Notes: a model not told the origin generated them from the sequence alone. Counted from the stretch's first letter, positions 16,714-25,439 are shown. The stretch: 64,000 nt of DNA from Rhizobium sp. Pop5 (GCF_024721175.1 NZ_CP099402.1:744001-808000); one strand, 5' to 3'. Program-made: numbers and translations.

Positions 16714-18974
16714 CTGATCTGTCCGGCGAAATGGGGGGCACTCCAGAACCTGTGAGGCAGAGATCGTCCCACTAAAATGGGCCGTTCCCGCGTTATCCGA
16801 GAAGTACCTATAATATCCACCATCACCTCGAGCATACCATGTTCCGAAATCAGCTCGGACCAGGGTACTATTTTCATAAGCAAATTTCGCATCGGGCGGC
16901 TCAGGTGTTTTACTTGGGTTGTATAGAGGAGAGTTGACGTCATGTGCGGCGTTTGCCTTGTACGGTGGCCTTATGCGGTTGTTGACTGCTTGAGGATGAT
17001 AGGGATTGCCAATGAGGGCCGGACTTCCAATCACCCCTCCTGCGACGGCCATCGCGATCACAGCATTCATGTCGAGGCCGGTATCTTCCAACTTCTGGAA
17101 TTTTTCTGAGAGCGTCGTTGAGGGGTCGTTCCAAATCGCCCATTGCTCTCGGTCCAGTTGCTCTTGGATCTGAGCCGCATCGTACGTTGCTTGAAGATAA
17201 GCGTTATAAGCCGCGCCGTTGGACCCGCCGTCAAGCTTAGCAATTGCGTTTAATAGCCAACCATTCTTTACCCCGCTTTCACCATCGTTGGGATGGTCGG
17301 TATAAGATGCAAAAGCGGCAGCTTTGATAACGTTCAATCGTTCCTCGGTGCCAAGCGAGTTAAGATAAGCGTAGATGGCGTCCTGGCAGGCTTGGTAAGT
17401 CTGAATGCCCAGATGGATAAACTCGCCGTTCTTCTGCCTGATGGTGCAATCTGTCAGGTAATCATCGGCATAGGCCGGCGTGAAGAAAAGGTCGAGAAGA
17501 TTAAAGCCCTGCTTCTGCCCGCAGCCTACAAACTCTCCGCCGTTTACCAGCGCATCCACGCCAGCTTTGACATCGGCGATCTCCCCTGCCGTAAGCCGCT
17601 TACCAAGAAGGTATCGGTCGATAAGTCCGCCTGGGGCAAACGCATTCTTGATGCCCTCTGCAAGCGCATTGACGCTTCTGGTTGAAAGGTAGATTTCCAG
17701 ATCAATATGCTTATCACGTGTGATCTCATAGGCCTTACCAGGGTCTCGGTTGAGGTCAGCGAGTGGTGCGGTGGCGGCGGATTGCTCCAAGGCCGCCTGC
17801 TTCTCCTCGTTGCGGACGGTGATCGAGCCAGGGCCGACAGTGGCGCGGACGGTCTGGCGCGTGTCGTCGAGCTGATAAGTACCCTCAAGCGTGTTGTTTG
17901 CAGGCGGCGCGCCAGGCAGTTCGTTGCCCGGAATCTCGATACCGATTTGGGCACTGAAGCCCTCATAGCCCTTCTGTCCGAGGAAATCGCTGTAGGTCAG
18001 CGTATCGGTCGACAGCGACAGATCGCCGCTATCGGAAATGATCTTCCCCGCCTGTAAATCGGTATTGCCACCGACTTGGATATCCATCTTGCCAGTGGAG
18101 AGCAGACCGGATTGCTCGTTAATCCAGTTCGTTGCGCCCGAGCCGAGGCCACCGCCGAATTGTAAACCTGAAAGCTGGGTGGTCAAAGGCAGAAATTACC
18201 ACCTACCGCACCGCTCAAGGAGAACCCGGCGGAAGCAGAGCTGTTGGCGCTGGTGCCGGTATCCGGCGTAGAGATAATACTGAGATCACCTCCGACATCG
18301 GCCGTGATCGTGTCGCCGGAAACCACAGCGCCCTTGAGGGTCGTATCGTTGCCGGAACTGATCGTGATGTCGCCGCTGCCGGCAACATGGCTGTTGACTT
18401 GTGCGACCGAACTCGCATCGGATTTCGACACTCCCGCGCCGGCGCCACCGGTGACACCTACGCCTACGCCTTGCAGGCCGATGCCCGCGCTGACGCCGAA
18501 GCTGGCGTTCGCCGACTTGCTGTCGCTGCCCGTCTCGCTGGTCGCCTGGGCGCTTTCAAGCTTGATATCATGACCGGCTTTCAGCGTGATGTCGCCGATC
18601 TTGTCGTCGCCGACTACAGCAGCAACGCCGTAATCATACCCCGCCGTTATCTGCGCGCCGTGCCCTGTTAGATCACCGGAAGTCGCTTCGATGGTGACCG
18701 ATCGTCCAGCCTCCACGCTGGTGACGACCGGCGTAGAGGTGGACGCAGAGGCACTGCTCTTTTCGTAGTTGAAGCCTGCCGTCAACGAGACAGAAGCGAT
18801 GCTGCCGCCGTCCTTGGCGATGCTGGAGAGTTGCTGGAGGGCATCATAGGCTTTCAGCGAGGCGAAGGCAGCGTTGGCTGCCGTGTAGCCGTCCGAGATA
18901 CCGGCGATTTTCTGCGCAGCACCGGCAATGCTCTGGCCTGCACTGACCAGCCCTGTCGAAACCGACAGCGTCAC

Positions 18975-19168
18975 GCCGTCGATCGCGCCGTTTCCGCCGC
19001 CGGCGACTTCATGCAGCGCACCAAAGGCCAGGCCACCTCCCGGCAGCTGCGCATCGATCTCGGCCAGCCCGAACGGAAGGACAGATGTTCGTCGCGCTGC
19101 AGCCCCTTCCAGATGCGGATGCGGTCTCGAAGATCGGAGATGATCGGGTTTGCGCTGGTCTGCGCCAT
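18975..19168 (-). pseudogene. imuA: 5' fragment of imuA (SOS mutagenesis cassette)
   Basis: From an ATG at 19168 the frame reads MAQTSANPIISDLRDRIRIW. After a one-base deletion near 19070 (TTCCGTTC where TTCCCGTTC would keep frame) it continues as PFGLAEIDAQLPGGGLAFGA, LHEVAGGGNGAIDG, the RecA-like start of ImuA. It then runs straight into the haemagglutinin-like sequence at 18974. ImuA works with ImuB and DnaE2 in error-prone repair; here only about 65 codons remain, so it cannot function. The upstream LexA box supports the identification. Confidence 0.7.
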
Positions 19169-19217
19169 TCGGAAGCCTTCGTCAAAATGGGTTTTCATCC
19201 CGCTCGAAAGCGAGTAT

Positions 19218-19232
19218 GTTCCCTATTTGTTC
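19218..19232. promoter_or_regulatory. LexA box (GTTC-N7-GTTC)
   Basis: GTTC at 19218-19221 and GTTC at 19229-19232 are separated by seven bases, a perfect match to the direct-repeat LexA site of alphaproteobacteria. It lies about 50 bp upstream of the imuA start, the expected place for SOS control of imuA-imuB-dnaE2. Confidence 0.75.
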
Positions 19233-19247
19233 ACATGCGGCATGTGA
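19231..19247. repeat. perfect 17-bp palindrome beside the LexA box
   Basis: TCACATGC-G-GCATGTGA is a perfect inverted repeat with a single central base, overlapping the end of the LexA box by two bases. It may be a second operator or a remnant of one; its function is unknown. Confidence 0.5.
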
Positions 19248-19354
19248 GTCAATGTGCATATACAGGCGAGTAATCGCCAGGCTGCAACCTGCCCCTTTGC
19301 TGCGCCACGGAAGAACCAGTGAATTCAATCGCCTACCGACCGACGGGCTCTAAA

Positions 19355-19639
19355 ATGTCATCGATAAGAAAAAATACCTATGACGATCCAACAACGCTTC
19401 GCGACTTCCGTGGATCGGTCGTCACCGTCGAGTGCACGGCCTGTGATCGGAAAACGGAGCTCGATCGAAAGACTCTGGTCAAGCAGTATGGCGCGAGTTT
19501 CACGTTCCAGCAGCTTCGCCGGCGGGTGAGCCTCGGCTGCTCTCGAATGTTTTCGGAAGATGGCGTCGACCGCTGCCAGACCCGTTTCCCCGGCCTGACC
19601 GCCAATGGCTTTTCGCTTAGCAAGGAGGATACCCCATGA
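19355..19639 (+). CDS. small protein with four conserved-looking cysteines
   Basis: This 94-residue protein has no recognised family. A Cys27-x2-Cys30 pair (VECTACDRKTELDRK) and a second pair around Cys62 and Cys74 (LGCSRMFSEDGVDRCQTRF) suggest a small zinc-binding fold. Its stop overlaps the start of the next gene by 4 nt (ATGA), so the two are translationally coupled. Similar small proteins occur near repair genes in rhizobia to my recollection, but no function can be given. Confidence 0.65.
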   Translation: MSSIRKNTYDDPTTLRDFRGSVVTVECTACDRKTELDRKTLVKQYGASFTFQQLRRRVSLGCSRMFSEDGVDRCQTRFPGLTANGFSLSKEDTP

Positions 19640-19971
19640 CGGAAAACGTCGTGTCGTTCGAGGAAAAGCGCCTCGAGGTGTTATCTGGTACGATCTTCGG
19701 ATCGACGGCCGAAGAACGGAACCTGGCAGCAATCCGCTCGAACATCGAGTTTGCCAGGAATGAGCTGGCGCTTGTTCAAAACTACATCGATCTCGCTTAT
19801 GACGGAGACGTCGTCGTCACGATGAACGACGGTACGCGATCAGAGCCGGAGGCCCTCGCGCATCTCGGTAGCGTTCTCTCCAATTACGAACAGGCGCTGT
19901 TCGATAAGATCGGCAGCCTCGAATACGAGCTGGAAATGCTGGAATTTCCGCCCGATCAAGATGAAGAATGA
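19636..19971 (+). CDS. uncharacterised acidic helical protein
   Basis: This 111-residue soluble protein is rich in acidic residues with long predicted helices (NIEFARNELALVQNYIDLAY, VLSNYEQALFDKIGSLEYEL). I do not recognise a domain. It is preceded by AAGGAGG and coupled to the upstream Cys-rich protein through an ATGA overlap, so the two probably act together. Confidence 0.7.
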   Translation: MTENVVSFEEKRLEVLSGTIFGSTAEERNLAAIRSNIEFARNELALVQNYIDLAYDGDVVVTMNDGTRSEPEALAHLGSVLSNYEQALFDKIGSLEYELEMLEFPPDQDEE

Positions 19972-20116
19972 GACCAACGACCCACCGCCTCGAAAAGTGA
20001 TCGGCACAAGACTGTTGCGATGCCTGGGATCAAACAGTCAGAATCGCCTTTGCCCTGGGATCGGTAACTGATAATCGCGGCAAATGCGCGAATGTTTGTC
20101 GAGGGGACCGATCATC

Positions 20117-21316
20117 GTGACCAGCCTACGCCTCAGAGGTGAGATTCTTGTCGGCCTCATGATCGCCTGCGTTGCCACGTGCTATGGTTTTGGTCTCAGC
20201 TTCTTTCCCCAGATCATCCCCGACATGCGGCGTGACCTTGGCTTCGACTATGGATTCGTGGGCTTCGTCACCGGCATGGTCCAACTTTCGACGGTCGCTT
20301 TCGCCTTGCTCGGCACCTGGCTCGTCCATCGGATCGGCGCCGCCTGGACAGTGGTGGCCTCCGTGTCGCTTTGCGGGCTTTGCCTCGTGTCCATTCCTGC
20401 CACCGGCAATATCTATGTCACCGCCTGCCTTCTCATGATCGCCGGCGGGACCGGCGCGTCGACCTTCGTTCCGATGATTGATCTTGCCACGCGCGTCGTG
20501 AACGCTGGACAGCGCGGTTTTGCCATGAGTCTGATCTCCAGTGCTCCGGCTTATGGAGTTCTGATCAACAGCGCGCTTGCGTCGGCGTTCGCCGGCAGCG
20601 GTCACTGGCGGATAGCCTGGTACGTCACGGCCGGACTCACCATCACGCTGGCTATCGCCGTTGCCATCCTCTTTGGTCGAGCGGGCCTCTTTCAGGAGAC
20701 AACAGGACAAACAACAACCGCAGTTGGGGATGGGTCGCCAAGCCTGCGTGCGATCATGCCGTGGGGCGGGCTGATTTTCGTGCTCGGCTTTATCAATGGC
20801 ATGATGCCGTATCCCTATCTCACCTATCTCTCTCCGTTCTTGCGGGAGGAGCTGGGCTATTCGGTCGGTTTCGCCTCCTGGCTCTGGGCAACCGTCGGAG
20901 CAGTGGGGATCGGCGCGGGTTTCATCGTGGGGACGATCTCGTCACGCCTCGGATCACGCCATGCCATGCTTGCCTGCTATTCGAGCTTCCTCATTGCCGG
21001 CGCTCTTTTCGTCATCGACCCCTCGATGGAACTAGCTCTGGCGTCGGCGATCTTCTTTTCGCTTGGCTTCTATCCTATTTATGGCCTGCTGCCGGTCTAC
21101 GTCTCCCACCGCGCCCAGCCACGCCTTGCAGTGACTGTCCTGGGAATTTGCACCGTGCTCCAGGGAATCGGCGGCACCACCGGCAACTTCTTTGGCGGGG
21201 TGATCAAGACATCGACCCAAAGCTTTGAGGGCATCTATCTCGCCGTGGCGGTCATGGCTTTGATCTCAGCGCTCATAGCGATAGCGTTGCCGAAGGACCG
21301 ACAACTTCGGCCATAG
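20117..21316 (+). CDS. MFS permease
   Basis: This 399-residue inner-membrane transporter has about 12 hydrophobic segments, starting with GLMIACVATCYGFGLSFFPQ. The major facilitator pattern is present: a loop after TM2-TM3 (GTWLVHRIGAAW) and a matching loop in the second half (ISSRLGSRHAML). Substrate and direction are unknown. I chose the GTG at 20117, about 10 nt after GAGGGG. An ATG at 20084 would add eleven residues but has no ribosome site. It is not obviously part of an operon. Confidence 0.85.
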   Translation: MTSLRLRGEILVGLMIACVATCYGFGLSFFPQIIPDMRRDLGFDYGFVGFVTGMVQLSTVAFALLGTWLVHRIGAAWTVVASVSLCGLCLVSIPATGNIYVTACLLMIAGGTGASTFVPMIDLATRVVNAGQRGFAMSLISSAPAYGVLINSALASAFAGSGHWRIAWYVTAGLTITLAIAVAILFGRAGLFQETTGQTTTAVGDGSPSLRAIMPWGGLIFVLGFINGMMPYPYLTYLSPFLREELGYSVGFASWLWATVGAVGIGAGFIVGTISSRLGSRHAMLACYSSFLIAGALFVIDPSMELALASAIFFSLGFYPIYGLLPVYVSHRAQPRLAVTVLGICTVLQGIGGTTGNFFGGVIKTSTQSFEGIYLAVAVMALISALIAIALPKDRQLRP

Positions 21317-21376
21317 GCTTTGGGGCATCTCGGCTGCGCTCCGACTATCGATGCTGATGGACAGCCTCAACCGCCT

Positions 21377-21553
21377 TCAGTGCTTGCGATCGCCCTTGTC
21401 GCCCTGGCCAGGCTTGGCCTCGCGCCGAGCCTCATGGCGGGCATCGCTGGACAGCGATCGCGAGACATCGTCGCTCTCCTTAAACCGGCCCTTCTTATCG
21501 CGACGGACATAGCGTTTATCGGTTCCGGTATCGATCAGTTCGCGCTTGCTCAT
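21377..21553 (-). CDS. small basic conserved protein, often near ku/lig genes
   Basis: This 58-residue, highly charged protein (SKRELIDTGTDKRYVRRDKK, SDDVSRSLSSDARHEARREA) is preceded by AAGGGAG. I recall the same type of short protein near Ku and LigD genes of rhizobia, but no function is known. It is divergent from ku, sharing a roughly 200-bp promoter region. Its high lysine/arginine content would suit nucleic-acid binding, which is speculative. Confidence 0.7.
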   Translation of the reverse strand: MSKRELIDTGTDKRYVRRDKKGRFKESDDVSRSLSSDARHEARREAKPGQGDKGDRKH

Positions 21554-21694
21554 GGCAGGACTCCCTTGGGGTTGTTCCATCGAGACAAACGCTCGCCGCC
21601 GCTAAAAGATGCATGGAATCATAAGGCTAGACGGGATTCGCAATACCCGCAGCCAAGTGGAGCTAAGTCCTTGAAAAATGATTCGTTTCGACTC

Positions 21695-21719
21695 GGAACG
21701 ATTCGCCGCCGAATCACTT
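21695..21719 (+). promoter_or_regulatory. candidate RpoE2/EcfG-type promoter upstream of ku
   Basis: GGAAC at 21695-21699 is followed after exactly 18 bases by TT at 21718-21719, matching the GGAAC-N18/19-TT pattern of the rhizobial general stress sigma factor. It lies about 35 bp before the ku start. The -10 side (ACTT) is a partial match only. Confidence 0.4.
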
Positions 21720-21754
21720 GAATCGCGTGAGTTTTGTGCGGAGGGTCCCAGGTC

Positions 21755-22651
21755 ATGGCGGGTCCAAGAGCCAATTGGAAGGGCTACATCAAGTTCGGGG
21801 AGGTCTCCTGCCCCGTGGCGCTTTATACAGCGGCCTCCTCGTCGGAGCGCATCGCCTTCAATACCCTCAATCGAAAAACCGGCAATCGGGTCAGGCGGGA
21901 GTTCATCGACAGCGAAACCGGTGATCCGGTCGAGCGCGAGGACCAGGTCAAGGGCTATGAAGTCGAGAACGGTCAGTATGTGGTGCTCGAGCCCGAGGAG
22001 GTCGCAGCCGCCGTGCCGGACAGCGACAAGACGCTGAAGATCGACGCCTTCATTCCGTGCTCGCAGATCGACACCACTTATTTCGACAAGCCTTATTATC
22101 TGGCGCCCGACAAGATGGGCACGGATGCCTTCCGTCTGCTGCGTGACGGCATGAAACAGGAGAAGGTCGCCGGCATAGCACGGACGGTGCTTTTCCGCCG
22201 ATTGCGCACGGTGCTCATTCGGCCGCATGGCAAAGGCCTGATCGCCTCGACGCTGAGCTTCGATTATGAGGTCCGCTCGTCGGACAAGGCGTTCGAAGAG
22301 ATGCCGGACCTGAAGATCGAAGGCGAAATGCTCAAGCTCGCCGAACACATCATCGGCACCAAGAAGGGCAGCTTCGACGCCAGCACCTTCGATGACCGCT
22401 ATGAAGCCGCCGTCGCCGAGCTCGTCAAAGCCAAGATCGAGGGCCGTACCCTGCCGAAGAAGAAGGCACCGGTGGCGTCCAAGCCGAGTGACCTGCTTCA
22501 GGCCCTGCGCGAGAGCGCCGGTCTCGGCGCGAAGGAGATGAAGCCAAAGCGCACCGCGGCGAATGCCAACCGGACCGCCGGTCGTCCAAAAGCAGCCAAG
22601 GCTGCCGCAAAATCCAAGCAGGCGGTGGCGCCCACGCGACGGGCCGGCTGA
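21755..22651 (+). CDS. ku: Ku protein for non-homologous end joining (first copy)
   Basis: This 298-residue bacterial Ku binds double-strand DNA ends as a homodimer or heterodimer and recruits LigD-type ligases. The beta-barrel begins WKGYIKFGEVSCPVALYTAA and continues with DQVKGYEVENGQYVVLE, FDKPYYLAPD and AGIARTVLFRRLRTVLIRPH. The C-terminal tail from about residue 255 is lysine/alanine rich (KPKRTAANANRTAGRPKAAK), as in other Ku proteins that bind DNA through it. It is first in an operon with a second ku 15 bp downstream and a ligase. Confidence 0.95.
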   Translation: MAGPRANWKGYIKFGEVSCPVALYTAASSSERIAFNTLNRKTGNRVRREFIDSETGDPVEREDQVKGYEVENGQYVVLEPEEVAAAVPDSDKTLKIDAFIPCSQIDTTYFDKPYYLAPDKMGTDAFRLLRDGMKQEKVAGIARTVLFRRLRTVLIRPHGKGLIASTLSFDYEVRSSDKAFEEMPDLKIEGEMLKLAEHIIGTKKGSFDASTFDDRYEAAVAELVKAKIEGRTLPKKKAPVASKPSDLLQALRESAGLGAKEMKPKRTAANANRTAGRPKAAKAAAKSKQAVAPTRRAG

Positions 22652-22666
22652 TAGGAGGAAGGCGCC

Positions 22667-23473
22667 ATGGCCCTGCGTCCCTATTGGAGAGGCTATCTCA
22701 AACTCTCGCTCGTTACCTGCCCGGTGCAGATGATGCCGGCGACCTCCGAGAGTGAGAAGGTTCGCTTTCACACGCTCAATCGCCAGACCCGGAACCGCGT
22801 CGTCAGCCATTATGTCGACTCCGTCACCGGCAAGGAGGTCAAGGAAGACGAGGTCAAAGGTTATCAGCGCGGAGAGAACGAATATGTCATTCTCGAAGAC
22901 GAGGAGCTCGAGAATGTCGCGCTCGAAAGCACAAAGACGATCGACATTTCCACCTTCACGCCGCGCGACAGCATCGAATGGATCTGGCTCGACACGCCCT
23001 ATTATCTCTCGCCGAACGATCCGGTCGGGCAGGAAGCCTTTTCCGTCATCCGCGACGCGATGCATGCCCAGAACATGGTTGGCATATCCCGGCTGGTGAT
23101 CTCTCGCCGCGAGCATGCCGTCATGCTCGAGCCACGCGGCAAGGGTATCGTGTTGTGGACGCTACGCTACGGCGACGAGGTCCGCGATGAAGACAGCTAT
23201 TTCGAGGCGATCGGCGACGAGAAGGCAGATTCCGAGATGATGCCGCTCGTACAGCAGCTGATCAAAAAGCAGACGAAGGACTGGAGCCCTGACATGGTGG
23301 CGGACCCTGTGCAGGAGCGCCTGCTCGATATCATTGCCGAGAAGAAGAAGTCCCTAAAGAAACCCGCCAAGGCAAAGGGCAAACCCGCCCCATCGGCGCC
23401 GCCGAACAACGTGGTCAATATCATGGATGCCCTGAAGAAATCGGTCGCGGCCGAACAGCGGGCCGGTAGATGA
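22667..23473 (+). CDS. ku: Ku protein for non-homologous end joining (second copy)
   Basis: This 268-residue Ku paralogue is preceded by AGGAGG. It has the same Ku-core layout (YWRGYLKLSLVTCPVQMMPA, DEVKGYQRGENEYVILEDEE, VGISRLVISRREHAVMLEPR) but a shorter basic tail than the first copy. Two adjacent, divergent Ku genes suggest a heterodimer, as proposed for rhizobial Ku pairs. Its stop overlaps the ligase start by 4 nt (ATGA), so the ligase is translationally coupled to it. Confidence 0.95.
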   Translation: MALRPYWRGYLKLSLVTCPVQMMPATSESEKVRFHTLNRQTRNRVVSHYVDSVTGKEVKEDEVKGYQRGENEYVILEDEELENVALESTKTIDISTFTPRDSIEWIWLDTPYYLSPNDPVGQEAFSVIRDAMHAQNMVGISRLVISRREHAVMLEPRGKGIVLWTLRYGDEVRDEDSYFEAIGDEKADSEMMPLVQQLIKKQTKDWSPDMVADPVQERLLDIIAEKKKSLKKPAKAKGKPAPSAPPNNVVNIMDALKKSVAAEQRAGR

Positions 23474-24513
23474 GCCGCAGCGCCAAGCCCCTGCTACAGG
23501 ATGACCAGGTCGCCAAGTCGAAGCCGGCCCGGCCACGCGATCCCGCGCAACCGCGTCTTCCGTTCGACCCGATGCCCGAACGGGTGGAGCCGTGCCTCGC
23601 GCTGCTGAAGAAAGTGCCGCCAAAAGGCCCGGACTGGTTATTCGAGGTGAAATGGGACGGCTATCGCCTGGCCATTCACATCGAACCCAAACGTGTCAAG
23701 ATTATCACCCGCGGCGGTCACGATTGGACGCACCGGTTCCCAAAGATCGCCGAGGCGGCCAGGAAGCTCGGCGTCGGCACCGCGATCCTTGATGGCGAGG
23801 CGGTCGTGCTGGACAAGCAGGGACGCTCGGACTTTGGGGCGCTGCAGCGATCGCTTGGCGGACGCGGCGGCAAGCGCACGTCGACGGAGTCCGTGTTCAT
23901 GGCATTCGATCTTCTCTATTTCGACGGCCATGATCTGACCAGAACCGAACTCTCGGTCCGCCGTCATCTGCTGGAAGATTTTCTCGACGGCGCCATCGGT
24001 GCGATCCAGTTGTCGGAGGAAGTCTACGGCGATGGTGCCGTGCTTCTGGCGAATGCCTGCTCGACGGGGCTCGAAGGCATCATCGCCAAGCATCGGGATC
24101 AGCCCTATCGCTCCGGCCGCACCGGCGACTGGCTGAAGATCAAATGCGTCCAGAGCGAAAGCTTCATGGTCGTCGGTTACGAGCAGTCGACCGTTGCGCG
24201 CAGTGGGATCGGCAGCCTGCTGCTGGCCGCGCGCAAGGGGCATGACTGGGTTTATGTCGGCTCGGTCGGCACCGGCTTCAACGCCAAGGATGCCGAAGTA
24301 TTGCGCAGCATGCTCGATAAACTGAAGACCAGGCGGCCGGCCGTGCCGCTCAAGGGCAAGAACCTGGTCTTTGCGCAGCCGACATTGATCGCTGAGATCG
24401 AGTTTCGCGGATGGACCCATGACGGCAGTTTGCGTCATGCATCCTATAAGGGCCTCCGCGAAGTCCAGGACAATGCCGCGGTCTTCGACATCAAAGACAT
24501 GCCAATTGGCTAA
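23470..24513 (+). CDS. ATP-dependent DNA ligase (LigD-type ligase domain only)
   Basis: This 347-residue ligase has only the nucleotidyltransferase and OB-fold domains. The adenylated lysine is Lys61 in FEVKWDGYR. Later motifs are AILDGEAVVLDKQG, VFMAFDLLYFDG, LEGIIAKHRDQPYRSGR and DWLKIKC. The polymerase and phosphoesterase domains of full LigD are absent, so it resembles stand-alone LigC-like ligases. It is coupled to the Ku genes, so a role in end joining is likely. A full-length LigD lies 15 kb away and could supply end processing. Confidence 0.93.
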   Translation: MSRSAKPLLQDDQVAKSKPARPRDPAQPRLPFDPMPERVEPCLALLKKVPPKGPDWLFEVKWDGYRLAIHIEPKRVKIITRGGHDWTHRFPKIAEAARKLGVGTAILDGEAVVLDKQGRSDFGALQRSLGGRGGKRTSTESVFMAFDLLYFDGHDLTRTELSVRRHLLEDFLDGAIGAIQLSEEVYGDGAVLLANACSTGLEGIIAKHRDQPYRSGRTGDWLKIKCVQSESFMVVGYEQSTVARSGIGSLLLAARKGHDWVYVGSVGTGFNAKDAEVLRSMLDKLKTRRPAVPLKGKNLVFAQPTLIAEIEFRGWTHDGSLRHASYKGLREVQDNAAVFDIKDMPIG

Positions 24514-24520
24514 AAATGGA

Positions 24521-24552
24521 CAGGGCGCTCGACGTTTGCGGGGAGCGCCCTG
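24521..24552 (+). terminator. hairpin after the ku-lig operon
   Basis: CAGGGCGCTC and GAGCGCCCTG form a perfect 10-bp stem with a 12-nt loop, 7 bp after the ligase stop. There is no T-run after it, so it is either a weak intrinsic terminator or an mRNA-stabilising hairpin. Confidence 0.5.
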
Positions 24553-24930
24553 ACCCGACCTGGAAGACCCCGCGCGGCAGACAGGCCCGCAAATCGCTAT
24601 TCCAGTCTCACATTGCCTCGTCGTTCTAATCTGTAATCGGCTTTTCATGACGAGTGACGGGAGTTCCTCGGTGACGAGTAAAACGGAGGTTCACACCTCA
24701 AGTAACACCCCGGTTATTGCATCCAGATTCAAAGTGTCGGGCCCGGGGAGATGGGATCAATGCCCCGCCGAACTCTGGGGAACCCAGACCCGTGCTGGCG
24801 TACGGGAACCCGACTACCCACGATGGACACCATCGCGATCAAGATGACCACGATCGGAAAGGCGATGCCAGACCGTTTTTCTTCACGATAGATCACTGAC
24901 GACTCCTGCGTCCCGGCGGCGAACATCTGG
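24553..24930. other. 378-bp gap, possibly one small membrane-protein frame
   Basis: No recognised gene. A minus-strand frame (24729-24953) contains one clear hydrophobic stretch, SGIAFPIVVILIAMVSIVG, preceded by YREEKR, and could encode a small membrane peptide. Its 3' half looks non-coding and it overlaps the DUF1236 pseudogene, so I do not call it. Confidence 0.25.
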
Positions 24931-25417
24931 TTAGGCCTCGATGATGTAGACAATCGTCAACGCATCAGGATCGACAATTACGATCCGGCCATCCGCAAGG
25001 ATAAAGAAGCGATAGCCTTTGTATTGCGGGACGATCTTCACGACCCTCGGCGGGAGCCGTTCAAGGCGGACCTTCTTCGGTATTGTCATTCCCACGGAGA
25101 CCGTGAAATCGACTTCCTTCACCGGCGCAACGTGAACTTCCTTCACCACGGTTCGAATTTCGGTCTTCTGCTCGACCGAGACGTTGACGTTGGTTTCGGA
25201 GAAGGTCTTGGTGGTCGTCGACGCGTTCCGATCTGTCGACCGCTTCGATGCATCACCGCTTTGCGTGGTGCTGCCGCTGCCCGTTCCCTCAGCGGGCTTG
25301 GCATTCTGCGTGCTGCTCTTCGAGCGCTGCTGTCAACGTCCGGATCGGCGGCAAGAGTTGCCGTGATGGTTGCGATGGTCGCCGCCGTACTGTGGCCTTC
25401 AGGACAGCGCTCCTCAT
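24931..25417 (-). pseudogene. DUF1236-type secreted protein, two frameshifts
   Basis: The 3' part (to 24931) is a typical DUF1236 tail: VEQKTEIRTVVKEVHVAPVK, ERLPPRVVKIVPQYKGYRFF, ADGRIVIVDPDALTIVYII. Going upstream, the same frame gives NAKPAEGTGSGSTTQSGDAS and then meets a stop near 25332. The expected signal peptide is split over the other two frames: MRSAVLKATV from an ATG at 25417, then ATIATITATLAADPDVDSS. At least two frameshifts are needed to restore one protein, so it is inactive. The family consists of small exported alphaproteobacterial proteins of unknown role. Confidence 0.65.
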
Positions 25418-25439
25418 GATTGTTGGGGCCGAACTTCAT

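Larger units (their letters stand above)
15427..16745 (+). mobile_element. IS3-family element (IS2-type), intact
   Basis: The 1319-bp element starts TGAACTGCCCCC and ends as the inverted counterpart GGGGGGCACTCCA. Both ends share the TTTCG...CCGGACA inner part of the terminal repeat. It is flanked by a perfect 5-bp direct repeat GAACC (15422-15426 and 16746-16750), as expected for the IS2 group. It carries orfA and orfB with an ATGA overlap. It is inserted in the last codons of the cdiA-like gene. Confidence 0.93.
15390..18974 (-). pseudogene. cdiA: 3' part of a cdiA/filamentous-haemagglutinin-like gene, broken
   Basis: The upstream piece (18183-18974) carries haemagglutinin-type beta-helix repeats (SGNDTTLKGAVVSGDTITAD, AGHDIKLESAQA). 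A frameshift near 18186 separates it from the next piece (to 16751), which continues the repeats (GGNTDLQAGKIISDSGDLSL) and ends in a C-terminal toxin region (VNNRIRPPYKANAAHDVNSP, ADFGTWYARGDGGYYRYFSD). The IS3 element then interrupts codons near the end. Joining the DNA across the element and one GAACC restores SASQVPNSVRKLLGE and a TAG at 15390-15392. Family role: an exported adhesin that delivers a toxic C-terminus to neighbouring bacteria. The N-terminal secretion and helix regions are absent. Confidence 0.85.

Noticed and set aside
21602..23116. 504-codon minus-strand open frame across both ku genes
   Set aside because: It mirrors the Ku coding sequence in GC-rich codons, has no ribosome site or known domain and lies antisense to two clear genes.
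23638..24648. 336-codon minus-strand frame
   Set aside because: Shadow of the DNA ligase gene on the opposite strand.
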